From the NCBI GenBank assembly GCA_018333395.1, contig JAGXSQ010000155.1, positions 1 to 64,000 of the forward strand: DNA of 64,000 bases, in the 5' to 3' direction. Of the stretch, positions 36,731 through 45,867 are shown piece after piece; within the stretch, counting starts at the first letter, position 1; every line of letters begins with the position of its first letter. The position numbers were made by a program, and so were the translations under genes. The stretch comes from Dethiobacter sp. GTDB taxonomy: Bacteria > Bacillota_D > Dethiobacteria > Dethiobacterales > Dethiobacteraceae. The notes beneath the pieces are model-generated. The model saw nothing but the letters and a program-made list of their open reading frames with translations. It ran no database searches and was not told where the DNA came from.

Positions 36731-37530
36731 GCGCCAAAAACCTCCTCACCACGAAAAACAGGCCCCTCGACACAGACACGCGCGTATTCCTGCCGTCCGC
36801 CCCGGCTGGTCTCCACCACGCAACCAAGACAGGCTCCGACCCCGCAGGCCATCCGCGACTCCAGCGAAACGAAACACTCCCTTCTGGCCTCCCGGCAGAG
36901 CGTGGCTACCGTCCGTAGCATCGCTGCCGGGCCACAGGCAAAAACGGGAGCGGCAGGGTAGCCTTGCGCCAGCGGCAAAAGGTCGGTAACCAGTCCATGG
37001 TATCCCGCCGAACCATCCTCTGTGGCCAGTTGCAGCCGGGCGGTGACAGAAGCTAGCTCGCCGGCAAGATAAAGCCCCTCCTGATCTCTCGCCCCAAACA
37101 GGAAAAAGACGTCTTTTCCCTCCGCATGTAAGGTTCTAGCCAGGTAAAAAAGCGGCGCCACACCAATACCTCCGGCCACCAGGATCGCCTGCCGACCTGC
37201 CGGAAGGGGGAACCCGCGGCCAAGGGGGCCAAGCACATCTACGCTTCCTCCCGGCTTTCTCCCCGCCAGTTGGGCGGTGCCCCGCCCAGCGACACGATAC
37301 AGCAAGGCCAGCTCCCCTGGCCGACAGTCCTGCACGCTAAGCGGTCGGCGCAAAAGGGGGTCGCAACTCGGCGGCAACGTGCCGCAAGCCGAGAGGCTAG
37401 CGTTGCAGGAGACAGCCACCTGCACAAACTGGCCGGGAAGTGCCGAAAGGCTGCCGGCCAACCGCAGACGGAAGACGCCCTGTGCTACCTGTTCGTGGCT
37501 GGTAATTGCCAAACAATGTTGTTGCAACAC
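36727..37530 (-). CDS. pyrK: dihydroorotate dehydrogenase electron-transfer subunit
   Basis: FAD and 2Fe-2S protein carrying electrons from PyrD to NAD. The 267-residue product has DPLLRRPLSVQD, AGGIGVAPLFYLARTL and the cluster-binding MACGVGACLGCVVETSRGG plus YARVCVEGPVF. It lies between pyrC and pyrD. Confidence 0.95.
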   Translation of the reverse strand: MLQQHCLAITSHEQVAQGVFRLRLAGSLSALPGQFVQVAVSCNASLSACGTLPPSCDPLLRRPLSVQDCRPGELALLYRVAGRGTAQLAGRKPGGSVDVLGPLGRGFPLPAGRQAILVAGGIGVAPLFYLARTLHAEGKDVFFLFGARDQEGLYLAGELASVTARLQLATEDGSAGYHGLVTDLLPLAQGYPAAPVFACGPAAMLRTVATLCREARRECFVSLESRMACGVGACLGCVVETSRGGRQEYARVCVEGPVFRGEEVFGA

Positions 37531-37545
37531 GTTTTCTCCCCTCCG

Positions 37546-38850
37546 TCAGTGATTGGTCAAGAGTTGTGTCCCACGCATCACGACCCGCCCGCCCACCATC
37601 GTTAACACTGGCAGACCGCTCACTGCCCAACCGTGGAAAGGAGTGTTTTTACCTCGGGAATAGAATTGCCAGCGGTCGATGACTCGCTTAGCTTGCGTAT
37701 CTACCACCACCAAATCGGCTAGGCACCCGGGAGCCAGGCTACCATGGGGAACACCAAGGATCCTAGCGGGAGCACACGACATCTTCTCCACCAGCAAGTC
37801 AACCGTCATTATCCCCGTCAGCACCAGCTCGGTGTAAAGCAACGGAAAAGCCGTCTCCAGACCGACTACGCCAAACGGTGCCGACAAAAAGTCGCCGGCC
37901 TTTTCCGCCTCGGTATGCGGCGCATGGTCAGTGGCAATAGCGTCAATAGTGCCGTCCAGCAACGCTTCCCGCAAAGCCTGTACATCCGCGGCGGTGCGTA
38001 GCGGCGGCTTCATTTTCGCCATAGTATTAAACCCCAGCACTGCTTCTTCCGTCAGTAACAGGTGATGAGGCGTCACCTCCGCCGTAACCGGCACGCCATC
38101 TGCCTTGGCCCGCCTGATCATCTCCACCGCCTGCGCCGTAGAAACATGCATAACGTGTAAGCGCCCGCCTGTCTCCGCCGCCAGCAATAGATCACGCGCC
38201 AACATCACCGTTTCTGCACTGACCGGAAGGCCAGGAAGTCCAAGACGCAAAGCAACCACACCATCATGCACCTGCCCGCCTCTAGCCAGCGCTTCATCTT
38301 CGCAGTGTTCAAACAACGGCAGATTAAACTGCCGGCAGTAGAGCAACGCATTTTTTAACAGTCTGGCATCGGCCACGCCGTGTCCATCATCGGTCACGGC
38401 ACGGATACCGCTCCTCACCATCAGACCGATTTCCGCCAGCTCCCGCCCGGCCAGACCCTTGCTAACCGCCCCTACCGGCCAGACCCGCACCAAGGAAGCA
38501 CGACCCGCCAGCAGCCGGACATACTCCACAGTTCTGCTGTCATCCATCACCGGGTCGGTGTTGGGCATAGCGGTAATACTGGTAAACCCACCGGCAGCAG
38601 CGGCGCGACAAGCACTATCGACCGTCTCTTTTTGTTCAAAACCGGGCTCCCGCAGGTGTGTGTGCAGATCAATTAAACCGGGCAACACCATCCTGCCAGC
38701 CGCCTCCAGCACTTCTGCCCCCGCTGCGTCTATCTGTGGCGCCACTTTAGCCACTACACCATCGCGAACCAGCAGGTCATAGCGCCCGTGGAGTCCCTGT
38801 ACAGGGTCCACAAGCGTTCCACCTCGGATTAACAGTCCCACGCTCCGCAC
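37546..38850 (-). CDS. pyrC: dihydroorotase
   Basis: Zinc enzyme closing carbamoyl-aspartate to dihydroorotate. The 434-residue product has the metal motif DLHTHLREPGFEQKETV, PLFEHCEDEAL, LHVMHVSTAQAV and the catalytic IATDHAPHTEAEKAG. It follows pyrB by 26 bp. Confidence 0.96.
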   Translation of the reverse strand: MRSVGLLIRGGTLVDPVQGLHGRYDLLVRDGVVAKVAPQIDAAGAEVLEAAGRMVLPGLIDLHTHLREPGFEQKETVDSACRAAAAGGFTSITAMPNTDPVMDDSRTVEYVRLLAGRASLVRVWPVGAVSKGLAGRELAEIGLMVRSGIRAVTDDGHGVADARLLKNALLYCRQFNLPLFEHCEDEALARGGQVHDGVVALRLGLPGLPVSAETVMLARDLLLAAETGGRLHVMHVSTAQAVEMIRRAKADGVPVTAEVTPHHLLLTEEAVLGFNTMAKMKPPLRTAADVQALREALLDGTIDAIATDHAPHTEAEKAGDFLSAPFGVVGLETAFPLLYTELVLTGIMTVDLLVEKMSCAPARILGVPHGSLAPGCLADLVVVDTQAKRVIDRWQFYSRGKNTPFHGWAVSGLPVLTMVGGRVVMRGTQLLTNH

Positions 38851-38876
38851 CTCCTTCCTGCCGCAGTGTTTTGCCG

Positions 38877-39809
38877 CTACGAGTCAAACTCTTGGCCTGT
38901 CCCTAAGAGGTGATGCAACACAGCCATGCGCACGGCTACCCCATTGTTTACCTGCCGGAGTACGCGCGAACGCGCCGAAGCATAGGCGGCTGCCGTCAGC
39001 TCCACACCAATGTTAATCGGACCAGGATGCATGATAATGGCCCGGTCGGCCAGCAGAGCCAGCCTCCGCTCGTCGATGCCGTACAGTGAACGGTATTCAG
39101 TAAGAGACGGCAACATTCCCCCTTGCTGCCGTTCGTGCTGGATACGCAGGACATAAACCACATCCGCCTCGCGCAGCGAACTGTCCAGATCACTGGCCAG
39201 TTCCGCACCCAGCGAGGTCATTTCCTCCGGCACCAGCGTAGGCGGACCAGCCAGCCGCACACGCATGCCACAGGCACGCATGGCATAAAGATTCGACCTG
39301 GCCACCCGGCTATGGCGAATGTCGCCTAGAAGCAGTACTGTCAGCCCCTCCAGCCGACCAAACTCCTGGCGGATGGTCAGCAAGTCCAGCAACGTCTGGG
39401 TAGGATGCTCGTGGGCACCATCTCCGGCATTGATGACCGGGATGTCCAGAGACCGGGCCAGGAAAAGTGGCACGCCAGCGGCAGCATGACGCACGACCAA
39501 AGCATCAACTCCCATGGCCTGTAGTGTCCTAGCCGTATCCAGGACGCTTTCCCCCTTGACCACACTACTGGCCCCTGTCTGGAGCTCCACCACCTCGCCG
39601 CCCAGGTTTCTGGCCGCCCGTTCAAAAGAAAGCTTCGTCCTAGTGCTGGGCTCAAAAAAAAGTAAGGCCAGCATCTTGCCGCGCAATACAGAAAGCGGCA
39701 GGAGTGCTGAGTCGTTGTTAACCGCAGAATAATGCTGGGCCGCCTCCAACAAATCACCAATCTCATCTGCGGTCAGGCCGTAAGTCCCAAGGAAGTTTTT
39801 TCCCGGCAC
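38877..39809 (-). CDS. pyrB: aspartate carbamoyltransferase, catalytic chain
   Basis: Joins carbamoyl phosphate and aspartate in pyrimidine synthesis. The 310-residue product has ALLFFEPSTRTKLSFERAAR, AGDGAHEHPTQTLLDLLT and HPGPINIGVELTA. It is the first gene of pyrBCKDFE. No pyrI, pyrR or carAB is in the window. Neither a PyrR-binding loop nor an attenuator could be recognised in the 211-bp leader 39810-40020, which contains two very short frames with ribosome sites (19 and 12 residues) and the promoter of the divergent peptidase gene. Confidence 0.96.
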   Translation of the reverse strand: MPGKNFLGTYGLTADEIGDLLEAAQHYSAVNNDSALLPLSVLRGKMLALLFFEPSTRTKLSFERAARNLGGEVVELQTGASSVVKGESVLDTARTLQAMGVDALVVRHAAAGVPLFLARSLDIPVINAGDGAHEHPTQTLLDLLTIRQEFGRLEGLTVLLLGDIRHSRVARSNLYAMRACGMRVRLAGPPTLVPEEMTSLGAELASDLDSSLREADVVYVLRIQHERQQGGMLPSLTEYRSLYGIDERRLALLADRAIIMHPGPINIGVELTAAAYASARSRVLRQVNNGVAVRMAVLHHLLGTGQEFDS

Positions 39810-39988
39810 ACGCCCCCTCCTTCCCCCAAAACGTCTCTTTAAGCAGCAGTACCGTCGTTATGCGCTAACTTGTACTAGTTCGTCGCCGACTGACATATTT
39901 CCTTTTTTACTCCTGCCGGCGGCTATTTTTCCCCACGGAAAATACTGTCGGAAAATGTCTCGGCATCTTTCCCCGGACAGGCGGAATG

Positions 39989-39997
39989 TGGTACAAT
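39989..39997 (+). promoter_or_regulatory. extended -10 promoter of the M23 peptidase gene
   Basis: TGGTACAAT, an extended -10 element 23 bases before the TTG start region of the plus-strand peptidase. No good -35 is seen. Confidence 0.5.
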
Positions 39998-40020
39998 AGG
40001 GGCAGACGGGGGGGGGAAAG

Positions 40021-40836
40021 TTGTCAAAATTTAATGCTTTGCTGACCTGCACCGCGGCTATTGCTGCCTTGGGAGTACTTTTCTTCAGTAACCTTTTTTT
40101 TCCTTTATGGACTTGGACAAGCGGTGGGCCTGTGGCCGGGGAGGGCTTGCCACAGGTTGCTCAAGGTACACATCCGCCGTCGGCAGAACCGGCAGGCGGG
40201 GATGCCCCGTCTCCTGAAGACCTGCCGTTTTTTGCCGGCAATATCAACAGCCTGCCTCGGGAAACAATCGTTGAATTGCTGGCTTTTCTGGACACACCCA
40301 TTGCCAACGCCCGCATCAATATGACGGCAGGTCAGTTGCCGGGAGCGCCACGGCCCTATAGAAACGGCATTCATGAGGGCATCGACTTCTATGATGGTTT
40401 TTCTGGAGTACCCATCATCCAGGGCACTCCTGTACTGGCCGCCGCAGAGGGCAAGATTATCCGCATTGACCACGCCTACCAGGAAATGACGCCGGCACAG
40501 GCTGATGAGTTTCGCCGCATCAGCGCCGAGTCGCTCGATACTCCCGCCGACATCTTGGACAAGTTCCGTGGTCGGCAGGTCTGGTTAGAACACCAGGGGG
40601 AGGTAATCACCCGCTACGCCCATCTCGAAACGGTCGAGGCCGGGCTGGTTGAGGGCCAGATAGTATCTGCCGGCCAGCAAATTGGTACGGTAGGCAATTC
40701 CGGCACGTCACAGGCGGTGGCCGGGCGGCGCGGAGGAAGGCATCTCCACTTTGAAGTCTGGCTCAAGGGGTATTACCTGGGCGAAGGTCTGCCACTGGAA
40801 GATATTCGCTTTATCCTTCGCGGCATTTTTGAATAA
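40021..40836 (+). CDS. M23 family metallopeptidase (LytM-type)
   Basis: Exported or membrane-anchored peptidoglycan endopeptidase-like protein, 271 residues. A single N-terminal membrane segment (ALLTCTAAIAALGVLFFSNL) is followed by a proline-rich linker. The peptidase domain has HEGIDFYDGF (first zinc ligand H and D) and HLHFEVWLKG (last zinc ligands). A ~40-residue insert (MTPAQADEFRRISAESLDTP) sits between the beta strands. The start is a TTG with a G-rich site (GGGGGAAAG) directly upstream. It is the only plus-strand gene between 2.1 and 64 kb. Confidence 0.9.
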   Translation: MSKFNALLTCTAAIAALGVLFFSNLFFPLWTWTSGGPVAGEGLPQVAQGTHPPSAEPAGGDAPSPEDLPFFAGNINSLPRETIVELLAFLDTPIANARINMTAGQLPGAPRPYRNGIHEGIDFYDGFSGVPIIQGTPVLAAAEGKIIRIDHAYQEMTPAQADEFRRISAESLDTPADILDKFRGRQVWLEHQGEVITRYAHLETVEAGLVEGQIVSAGQQIGTVGNSGTSQAVAGRRGGRHLHFEVWLKGYYLGEGLPLEDIRFILRGIFE

Positions 40837-40953
40837 ACAGCTTCAATCCTCCAACCAGCGTCCCCTCAGTATTTGCAGTTACAGTTTGACACCTGCACCG
40901 GAAATTATGCCTGACCTGTTTCTGCTGGGGGCGTCGCTCTTAAAGCTCCTTGC

Positions 40954-40989
40954 CCACAAAAAACAGCCGATTAAGGCTGTTTTTTGTGG
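40954..40989. terminator. bidirectional intrinsic terminator
   Basis: CCACAAAAAACAGCC and GGCTGTTTTTTGTGG arms around GATTAA form a 15-bp stem. It serves both the plus-strand peptidase gene and the minus-strand GGDEF gene, which converge here. Confidence 0.9.
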
Positions 40990-41022
40990 CTTTATTTGTC
41001 CGCTACCGGCAAAGAAGTTGCT

Positions 41023-42414
41023 TCAGGAAGTTTGGCGCTGTTGTTCGTTCCGCCTCTTTTCCTTGATTTTGTACAAGTTGTCGTCAGCCAGTTTGACCAG
41101 CTCCACTTTATCGCTGGCCTGCAGCGGATAAACGGCCTGCCCGATGGACAACGAAAGCTTACCCCCCGGCATCAGCCCGCAGCCGGGGAAGTTATGCTCC
41201 GCCACTAGCAGTTCGACACGCGTCGCCAGTTGTTTGGTACCTATCTCGTCCGTGTGCGGCAAAATCACAGCGAACTCATCTCCGCCATACCTGACCGGGA
41301 TATCTGTCTCCCGGACAGCGCCCTTTAGCACTCCGCCGAATTCCCGCAGCAGCCGATCTCCTTCCGGATGACCAAATATGTCGTTACAATTTTTAAAGTA
41401 GTCAATGTCCATCATCAGCAATCCCAGCATGGTCCCTTCGCGGGCCGCCAGTTTCAGCGCCCTGTCTAGCGCTTCCTTGAAATAGCGGTGGTTGTACAGT
41501 CCCGTCAGCTCGTCCAGAATCGCCCTTCTTTCCATCTCCTGGTAGAGCCCCGCATTTTGCAGCGCCAGCGTCAGCTGGTTGCCAAAGGTCTGCAGTAACT
41601 CGCGCACTTCCGGCGTAAAAGTGGCTTTTTCCATTCTGGACAGCCACAACACACCAAGTTTTTTGTCTTTATGAATCAGAGGAACAGCGACCTCTGCTCT
41701 GTGCCCCAGCTTCATAACCCAAGTCTTGTCGCAAATCCGCTCATCTTTTAGCGGGTCTTCACTAAAAACCGCCCTCCCCGTAGTCAGCGCCAATCTAGCT
41801 AGGCCGCTATCCGCAGGGGTAGTGTCCAGCAGATTATAGCTGGCGGGGATATTGCTCGCCGCCAGGCGGAGCGTCCGTTCATCTTGCAACAACCAGACGT
41901 CGGCGTAATCAAAGCCAAACGAAGCTCGCAGCAACACCAAGCACTTATCCAGAATCTCCTCCTGGTGCAAGGAGGAAGACAGTAGCTGACTACTGTGAAA
42001 CAACGACTTTAAACGAGCGTTCTGCTCATCGCGAGACTCTTGGGCACGGTTAGAGTATTCGGTCAGTCTGCCGACAATTAAGGCCACAAATACAGAAGTT
42101 GCCAGAGCCAGCAAACCGTGCATCCAAAGTGAGAACGCCTCCGGTTCCTGCAGTACTTTAAGAATAAGATAGGCCCCCATCAACAGGGAGAGCAGTACGG
42201 TAAGGCCAATTCCTCTATACCCGAAACGGTAGGCAAAGTAAAGAGCCGGAGAAAAATAAAGCCACCACAGCGCCTTTCGGCAAAAATCGAGCCAAAACCC
42301 TGATAATAATAGGGAACACACGAACTGGTTCAGTGCCAGAGGAAGAAGAAAGAGAACAACCGCTACTACTGGTAACCCAGCAGAAAGCAACCGCTGCCTC
42401 CGTACAGTAGCCAT
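41023..42414 (-). CDS. membrane diguanylate cyclase with GAF domain
   Basis: Makes cyclic-di-GMP. The 463-residue product has four or five membrane helices in residues 1-125, a GAF-like domain at about 150-300 (LHQEEILDKCLVLLRASFGF, VPLIHKDKKLGVLWLS) and a GGDEF domain at 300-455. The catalytic loop RYGGDEFAVILPHTDE is intact and an RETD inhibitory site lies five residues before it, so product feedback is likely. With the HD-GYP protein at 16.9 kb it forms a potential synthesis and breakdown pair. Confidence 0.92.
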   Translation of the reverse strand: MATVRRQRLLSAGLPVVAVVLFLLPLALNQFVCSLLLSGFWLDFCRKALWWLYFSPALYFAYRFGYRGIGLTVLLSLLMGAYLILKVLQEPEAFSLWMHGLLALATSVFVALIVGRLTEYSNRAQESRDEQNARLKSLFHSSQLLSSSLHQEEILDKCLVLLRASFGFDYADVWLLQDERTLRLAASNIPASYNLLDTTPADSGLARLALTTGRAVFSEDPLKDERICDKTWVMKLGHRAEVAVPLIHKDKKLGVLWLSRMEKATFTPEVRELLQTFGNQLTLALQNAGLYQEMERRAILDELTGLYNHRYFKEALDRALKLAAREGTMLGLLMMDIDYFKNCNDIFGHPEGDRLLREFGGVLKGAVRETDIPVRYGGDEFAVILPHTDEIGTKQLATRVELLVAEHNFPGCGLMPGGKLSLSIGQAVYPLQASDKVELVKLADDNLYKIKEKRRNEQQRQTS

Positions 42415-42512
42415 GCCCTTTCCCTCCGTCCACTATTTCAACCCTAGGTAAATTCTCGCTGTTTTGCAATTCCCCTCTTTTTATCCAAAAAATTCTATTT
42501 TTATTCTCCTGA

Positions 42513-43370
42513 CTAATGTCGCGGTTTCTGCCGCACCACCTGCAACGCTTTGGTCAGCGCAGCTACTACGTCAACGAAGTGTTGAATTCCCAGGTTATTT
42601 GCTGAGGAATATACTTCCCCGCGCTCCGTTACCACATAGCAGGCTGGCAGACTGTTCAAAGCGAGAGCAACCACATCCAGCCTGCACTGGGCGCAGTTAC
42701 AAAACCCGGTCTGATCCTTTCCTAGCACTTCATCCAACCGCTGCAGCACAACAGTTTCCATCAAATTGTGTAGTTCCAAAGCGTTGCCCTCCTCATGACG
42801 GTTTGTTGATTTAATTCCCTGCTCGCAAAGATTTTCCTGCCACGACAAGGATAGCCAAGCTTTCTCCGGAACAAAAAAACTATGGCTGTGCTCTATTATC
42901 CGGCAATGCTGTTCAAGCGCCAGCGCCTCCAGTTGCCTGGCGCGTTGCAGCCTGGTGCGGACAGCACGGTGCGACTGCTGTAGTGTAACCATATGCCCGC
43001 CGACCAACTTCACGGTACACGGGGCCGGCTCAGCGCGAACATCTGTCAGTGAGCGCAACTTAAAATACCCGTAGGCCGGGTCGCCGACCAGCCGCGGCTT
43101 CCTGACTTTCAGGGGGACAAACAGCAAAAAAGGGGCCAGGGCCAGGGGTACCAAGTTGACCTGCCCGAGCAACGGTCCAAATTTTTTTCTCATTTCTTCC
43201 AGGTTAATGCTAAAAAAACGTGCCAGCTGCTGCACAAAAGCTTTCATGCTTCCTGGCAGAGCACGCACCGTGCCGTCCTGGCAATAAATCTCCAGCCCCT
43301 GCCCCACCCCTTCCTGATAGACGGGAACAAAAGCAACAATGCTCAGTATTTCTGTCAAAGATAGTGGCAA
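42513..43370 (-). CDS. ComFB domain protein with ComK-like N-terminal part
   Basis: A 285-residue protein. The C-terminal ~85 residues are a ComFB domain: HNLMETVVLQRLDEVL, then FCNCAQCRLDVVALALN with paired cysteines, LPACYVVTERGEVY. The N-terminal ~190 residues (LEIYCQDGTVRALPGSMKAF, LFVPLKVRKPRLVGDPAYGY, VKLVGGHMVTLQQSHRAVRT) resemble in outline the ComK-like regulators, but only weakly. The start is the TTG at 43370 with GGGAGG 7 bases before it; an ATG at 43409 has no site. It may be a competence or signalling regulator. Confidence 0.7.
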   Translation of the reverse strand: MPLSLTEILSIVAFVPVYQEGVGQGLEIYCQDGTVRALPGSMKAFVQQLARFFSINLEEMRKKFGPLLGQVNLVPLALAPFLLFVPLKVRKPRLVGDPAYGYFKLRSLTDVRAEPAPCTVKLVGGHMVTLQQSHRAVRTRLQRARQLEALALEQHCRIIEHSHSFFVPEKAWLSLSWQENLCEQGIKSTNRHEEGNALELHNLMETVVLQRLDEVLGKDQTGFCNCAQCRLDVVALALNSLPACYVVTERGEVYSSANNLGIQHFVDVVAALTKALQVVRQKPRH

Positions 43371-43502
43371 TAAAAAACCTCCCTGATCGTTATGTAGGAG
43401 GCTATTCACACAGTATTCTTTTCTATCTGTTTTAGTTCACACCCGCGCCCAGAAACAGCGCCTAAAGTTTGCACCGAAGCGACCCGTCAAATTCCATAGC
43501 CA

Positions 43503-44651
43503 CTAGCGTTCGCGTTTGATATATTCCAACATATTCTGATACGCCTTCCGGTCAATATCAAGCGCCGCGTTGATCTCTCTGAACTTACTCGAAATGCTGG
43601 CCTGCGAAACACGGTACTCCAAAGCCAGATCCTTTTGCGTCAGGCCTACGCAGTGAAACCGCGCTAGGCTGTACTCCAAGGCCGCTGCCCACGTCTCCAC
43701 CTTGCTAATCCGCGGGACGCTAGGGTAAACGGTATTGATAAAATCAAGCCAGATAGCCTGCACATCAGCAAAAAATCCTTCATCATAACATTTGCTCTGT
43801 CGCATGTTTTTCGTGACGCAGTCCATCACGTGCTGCCATTCAGACCGCCAGACAGGTGCTTTAACCGGATAGTCATCTAAATCGACATCTTGCAGGGTGC
43901 CGCCGGCAAAGACCTGCACCTTACCGCCAACCCCCAGTCTTTTCAGTTCCAGCAGTGCCAATTGGCGGAAACGTTCTTTGACCCATGGATTTTTGACAAA
44001 ATCACGCAAGATCTTTCTGGACGACTCATCCCCCAGACGGCCGTAAAAGCGCAGTATATCTTCCTTGAACTCGTCCGGTCCCCGGTAAAGGCCATCGCTT
44101 AGAGCACATTTAAAACCACTGTCGTGTGCGTAAAGACTGCTCAGCTCTTCTTTCGTACTGCGGCGCAACACTCTTTCCAGCGGCAGGTTTCTTTCAGCGT
44201 AAGATGGCAGTCTCACCCAGTCCCTGCCGCCTTCCAGCGCCTCCAGCAACTCTCTCGCTTCATAGGCCATCTCCCCTGCGGGATCAGCCTGCAGATACCG
44301 TCTTAGGTATTCACAGGCCTTCTCCGGGTCATCCAGCAACCCAACATTAACCGCCAGCAGAAAGAAACACTCGGGGATCGGTTGCTCCGGGTCGCTGATA
44401 AGCTGCTCAAAGATGCGGTTCGCTTCCTGCAGTCGGCCCAGCTTGATCAGCAAACAGGCCAGGTTGTAGTGATTGTAAGGATTATCAGGCTCCAGCTCCA
44501 CAGCTCTTTTCAAAAAAAGGTGCGCCTTATCCAGCTTGTTTTTCTGACAGTAAAATATCCCTCTTTGCAAATAATAACCGGCTTCGCGGGCGAAAGGCAC
44601 GACCTTGCCCGCAAAACTCTGGATGTTTGTCGTCTTTCCCTTGGCCTTCAT
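43503..44651 (-). CDS. tetratricopeptide-repeat protein with C-terminal helix-turn-helix
   Basis: A 382-residue protein. Two to three TPR units lie at residues ~25-140 (YYLQRGIFYCQKNKLDKAHL, PYNHYNLACLLIKLGRLQEA). The C-terminal end carries LTQKDLALEYRVSQASISSK, a helix-turn-helix of the DNA-binding kind. The middle part is unrecognised. It may link protein binding to gene control. The next gene downstream on the strand is the ComFB protein. Confidence 0.65.
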   Translation of the reverse strand: MKAKGKTTNIQSFAGKVVPFAREAGYYLQRGIFYCQKNKLDKAHLFLKRAVELEPDNPYNHYNLACLLIKLGRLQEANRIFEQLISDPEQPIPECFFLLAVNVGLLDDPEKACEYLRRYLQADPAGEMAYEARELLEALEGGRDWVRLPSYAERNLPLERVLRRSTKEELSSLYAHDSGFKCALSDGLYRGPDEFKEDILRFYGRLGDESSRKILRDFVKNPWVKERFRQLALLELKRLGVGGKVQVFAGGTLQDVDLDDYPVKAPVWRSEWQHVMDCVTKNMRQSKCYDEGFFADVQAIWLDFINTVYPSVPRISKVETWAAALEYSLARFHCVGLTQKDLALEYRVSQASISSKFREINAALDIDRKAYQNMLEYIKRER

Positions 44652-44681
44652 CCTCCCACCACCCCCAGCGTGAGTTTACTG

Positions 44682-45629
44682 CTAACCCAGGAAGATGCTC
44701 CGCTCCAGGTGCCGGTCCCACTCCGTCCAGCCGCCCTCTCCGCCCTTGCTCATCACAAGGGAAAACTGATTCAGTCTAGCCGAGACCAGATCAGCGTGAA
44801 AGAGCGCGAAAGCCTCGAAAGTCTTTGGCACCTCCGGAGAACCCCATTCCTTTTGACCATGGTGGGAAAGAAGTATGTGAGCCAGCTCCAAACGCAAGTT
44901 TTCCGGAAAGCCCGGGACTTTTTTAATTCGTTCATCCACCATTTCCTTGCCGATAGCAATATGTCCGAGCAATTTTCCAGGAGTAGTCAGCTCAAAATTC
45001 AGACTATCGGCATCGTACTCCATAATCTTGCCCACATCGTGCAGCAGTGCGCCACAGTAGAGTAAGGAGGCCTCCAGCTGCGGATAAAGGCTGGTCAACC
45101 TGCGACACAACACCGCCACCTCCAGCGAATGCTCCAACAACCCTCCACTGTAATTATGGTGGATGTTTTTAGCCGCAGGGGCCAGCGCATAACGAGTCAG
45201 AAACTTTTCATCCCCGAAAAACTCTCCCAGTAACGCCGCGAGGTAAGGATCAAGAACGGCGGCCCGTACGTCTGCCAGCTCAGCTAGCATTTCATCTCTG
45301 CTGCGCAATGCGGCCCGCTGAAAAAGGCGGCGATCCACCTCACCCCTGTCCAGCGTTTCCAGAGCATACACCACGAGCTGCAGCCCCTTATATTCGCCGA
45401 CATCTCCCCGTACGCGCACGACATCACCTGCTCTAAATTTCCCGGCCATTGCCGCCCCGTTCTCCCAGACGACCGCCTTAATCGTCCCCGACACATCGGC
45501 GAGCTGCAAACGCAAGAACTGTTCCCCGCTGCGGTTTGGCTGACTGAAGTTAACCAGCACCTTCTCCGTCACTAGGAACTCGCTCTCCACTGTATCGCCA
45601 ACTTTTAAGTCCCTGACAAACTGCTTCAC
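44682..45629 (-). CDS. yhaM: 3'-5' exoribonuclease YhaM family
   Basis: Degrades RNA from the 3' end; 315 residues, as in B. subtilis YhaM. An OB-fold nucleic acid domain comes first (LRLQLADVSGTIKAVVWENG), then an HD domain with HHNYSGGLLEHSLEVAVLC, LLHDVGKIMEY and HILLSHHGQKEWGSPEVPKT. The start is the GTG at 45629 with GGAGGTTGCC before it. The 238-bp gap 45630-45867 to the metF stop contains only the hairpin listed. Confidence 0.93.
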   Translation of the reverse strand: MKQFVRDLKVGDTVESEFLVTEKVLVNFSQPNRSGEQFLRLQLADVSGTIKAVVWENGAAMAGKFRAGDVVRVRGDVGEYKGLQLVVYALETLDRGEVDRRLFQRAALRSRDEMLAELADVRAAVLDPYLAALLGEFFGDEKFLTRYALAPAAKNIHHNYSGGLLEHSLEVAVLCRRLTSLYPQLEASLLYCGALLHDVGKIMEYDADSLNFELTTPGKLLGHIAIGKEMVDERIKKVPGFPENLRLELAHILLSHHGQKEWGSPEVPKTFEAFALFHADLVSARLNQFSLVMSKGGEGGWTEWDRHLERSIFLG

Positions 45630-45823
45630 GGCAACCTCCAAAAAACCTGTCTGCTATCAGGTTCTATATTCCCTGCCGACGCTTTTTTTCCTCTTTTAGC
45701 AAGAGAAAAACTGCGTTTGGGCCTCTGATGTCCAGATTCTGGGGCCAGGGAAGCGCTCCCACAGGCCGCACGACGTTACTCAAAACGGAGAGGCGATAGT
45801 TCGTTTAACCTAAAGCTGCCGAA

Positions 45824-45860
45824 CTAAAGGGCCCGACGTGGCGAACGTCAGGCCCTTTAG
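45824..45860 (-). terminator. hairpin at the end of the Wood-Ljungdahl operon
   Basis: CTAAAGGGCC-C-GACGT and ACGTC-A-GGCCCTTTAG arms around GGCGA, 7 bp after the metF stop. The long stem suggests a terminator or mRNA-stabilising structure, although no T-run follows. Confidence 0.6.
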
Positions 45861-45867
45861 GCGAGCA

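Noticed and set aside
35825..36961. 378-residue open frame on the plus strand across pyrD and pyrK
   Set aside because: It lies antisense to two clearly conserved genes and has no family features; a G+C-rich shadow frame.
39907..39966. 19-codon leader peptide (MPRHFPTVFSVGKNSRRQE) ahead of pyrB
   Set aside because: It has a passable ribosome site, but the stretch also carries the promoter for the divergent gene and there is no stem structure that would suggest attenuation; left out as a gene.
39810..40020. PyrR-dependent attenuator ahead of pyrB
   Set aside because: No PyrR-binding loop consensus and no terminator hairpin with T-run could be found in the leader.
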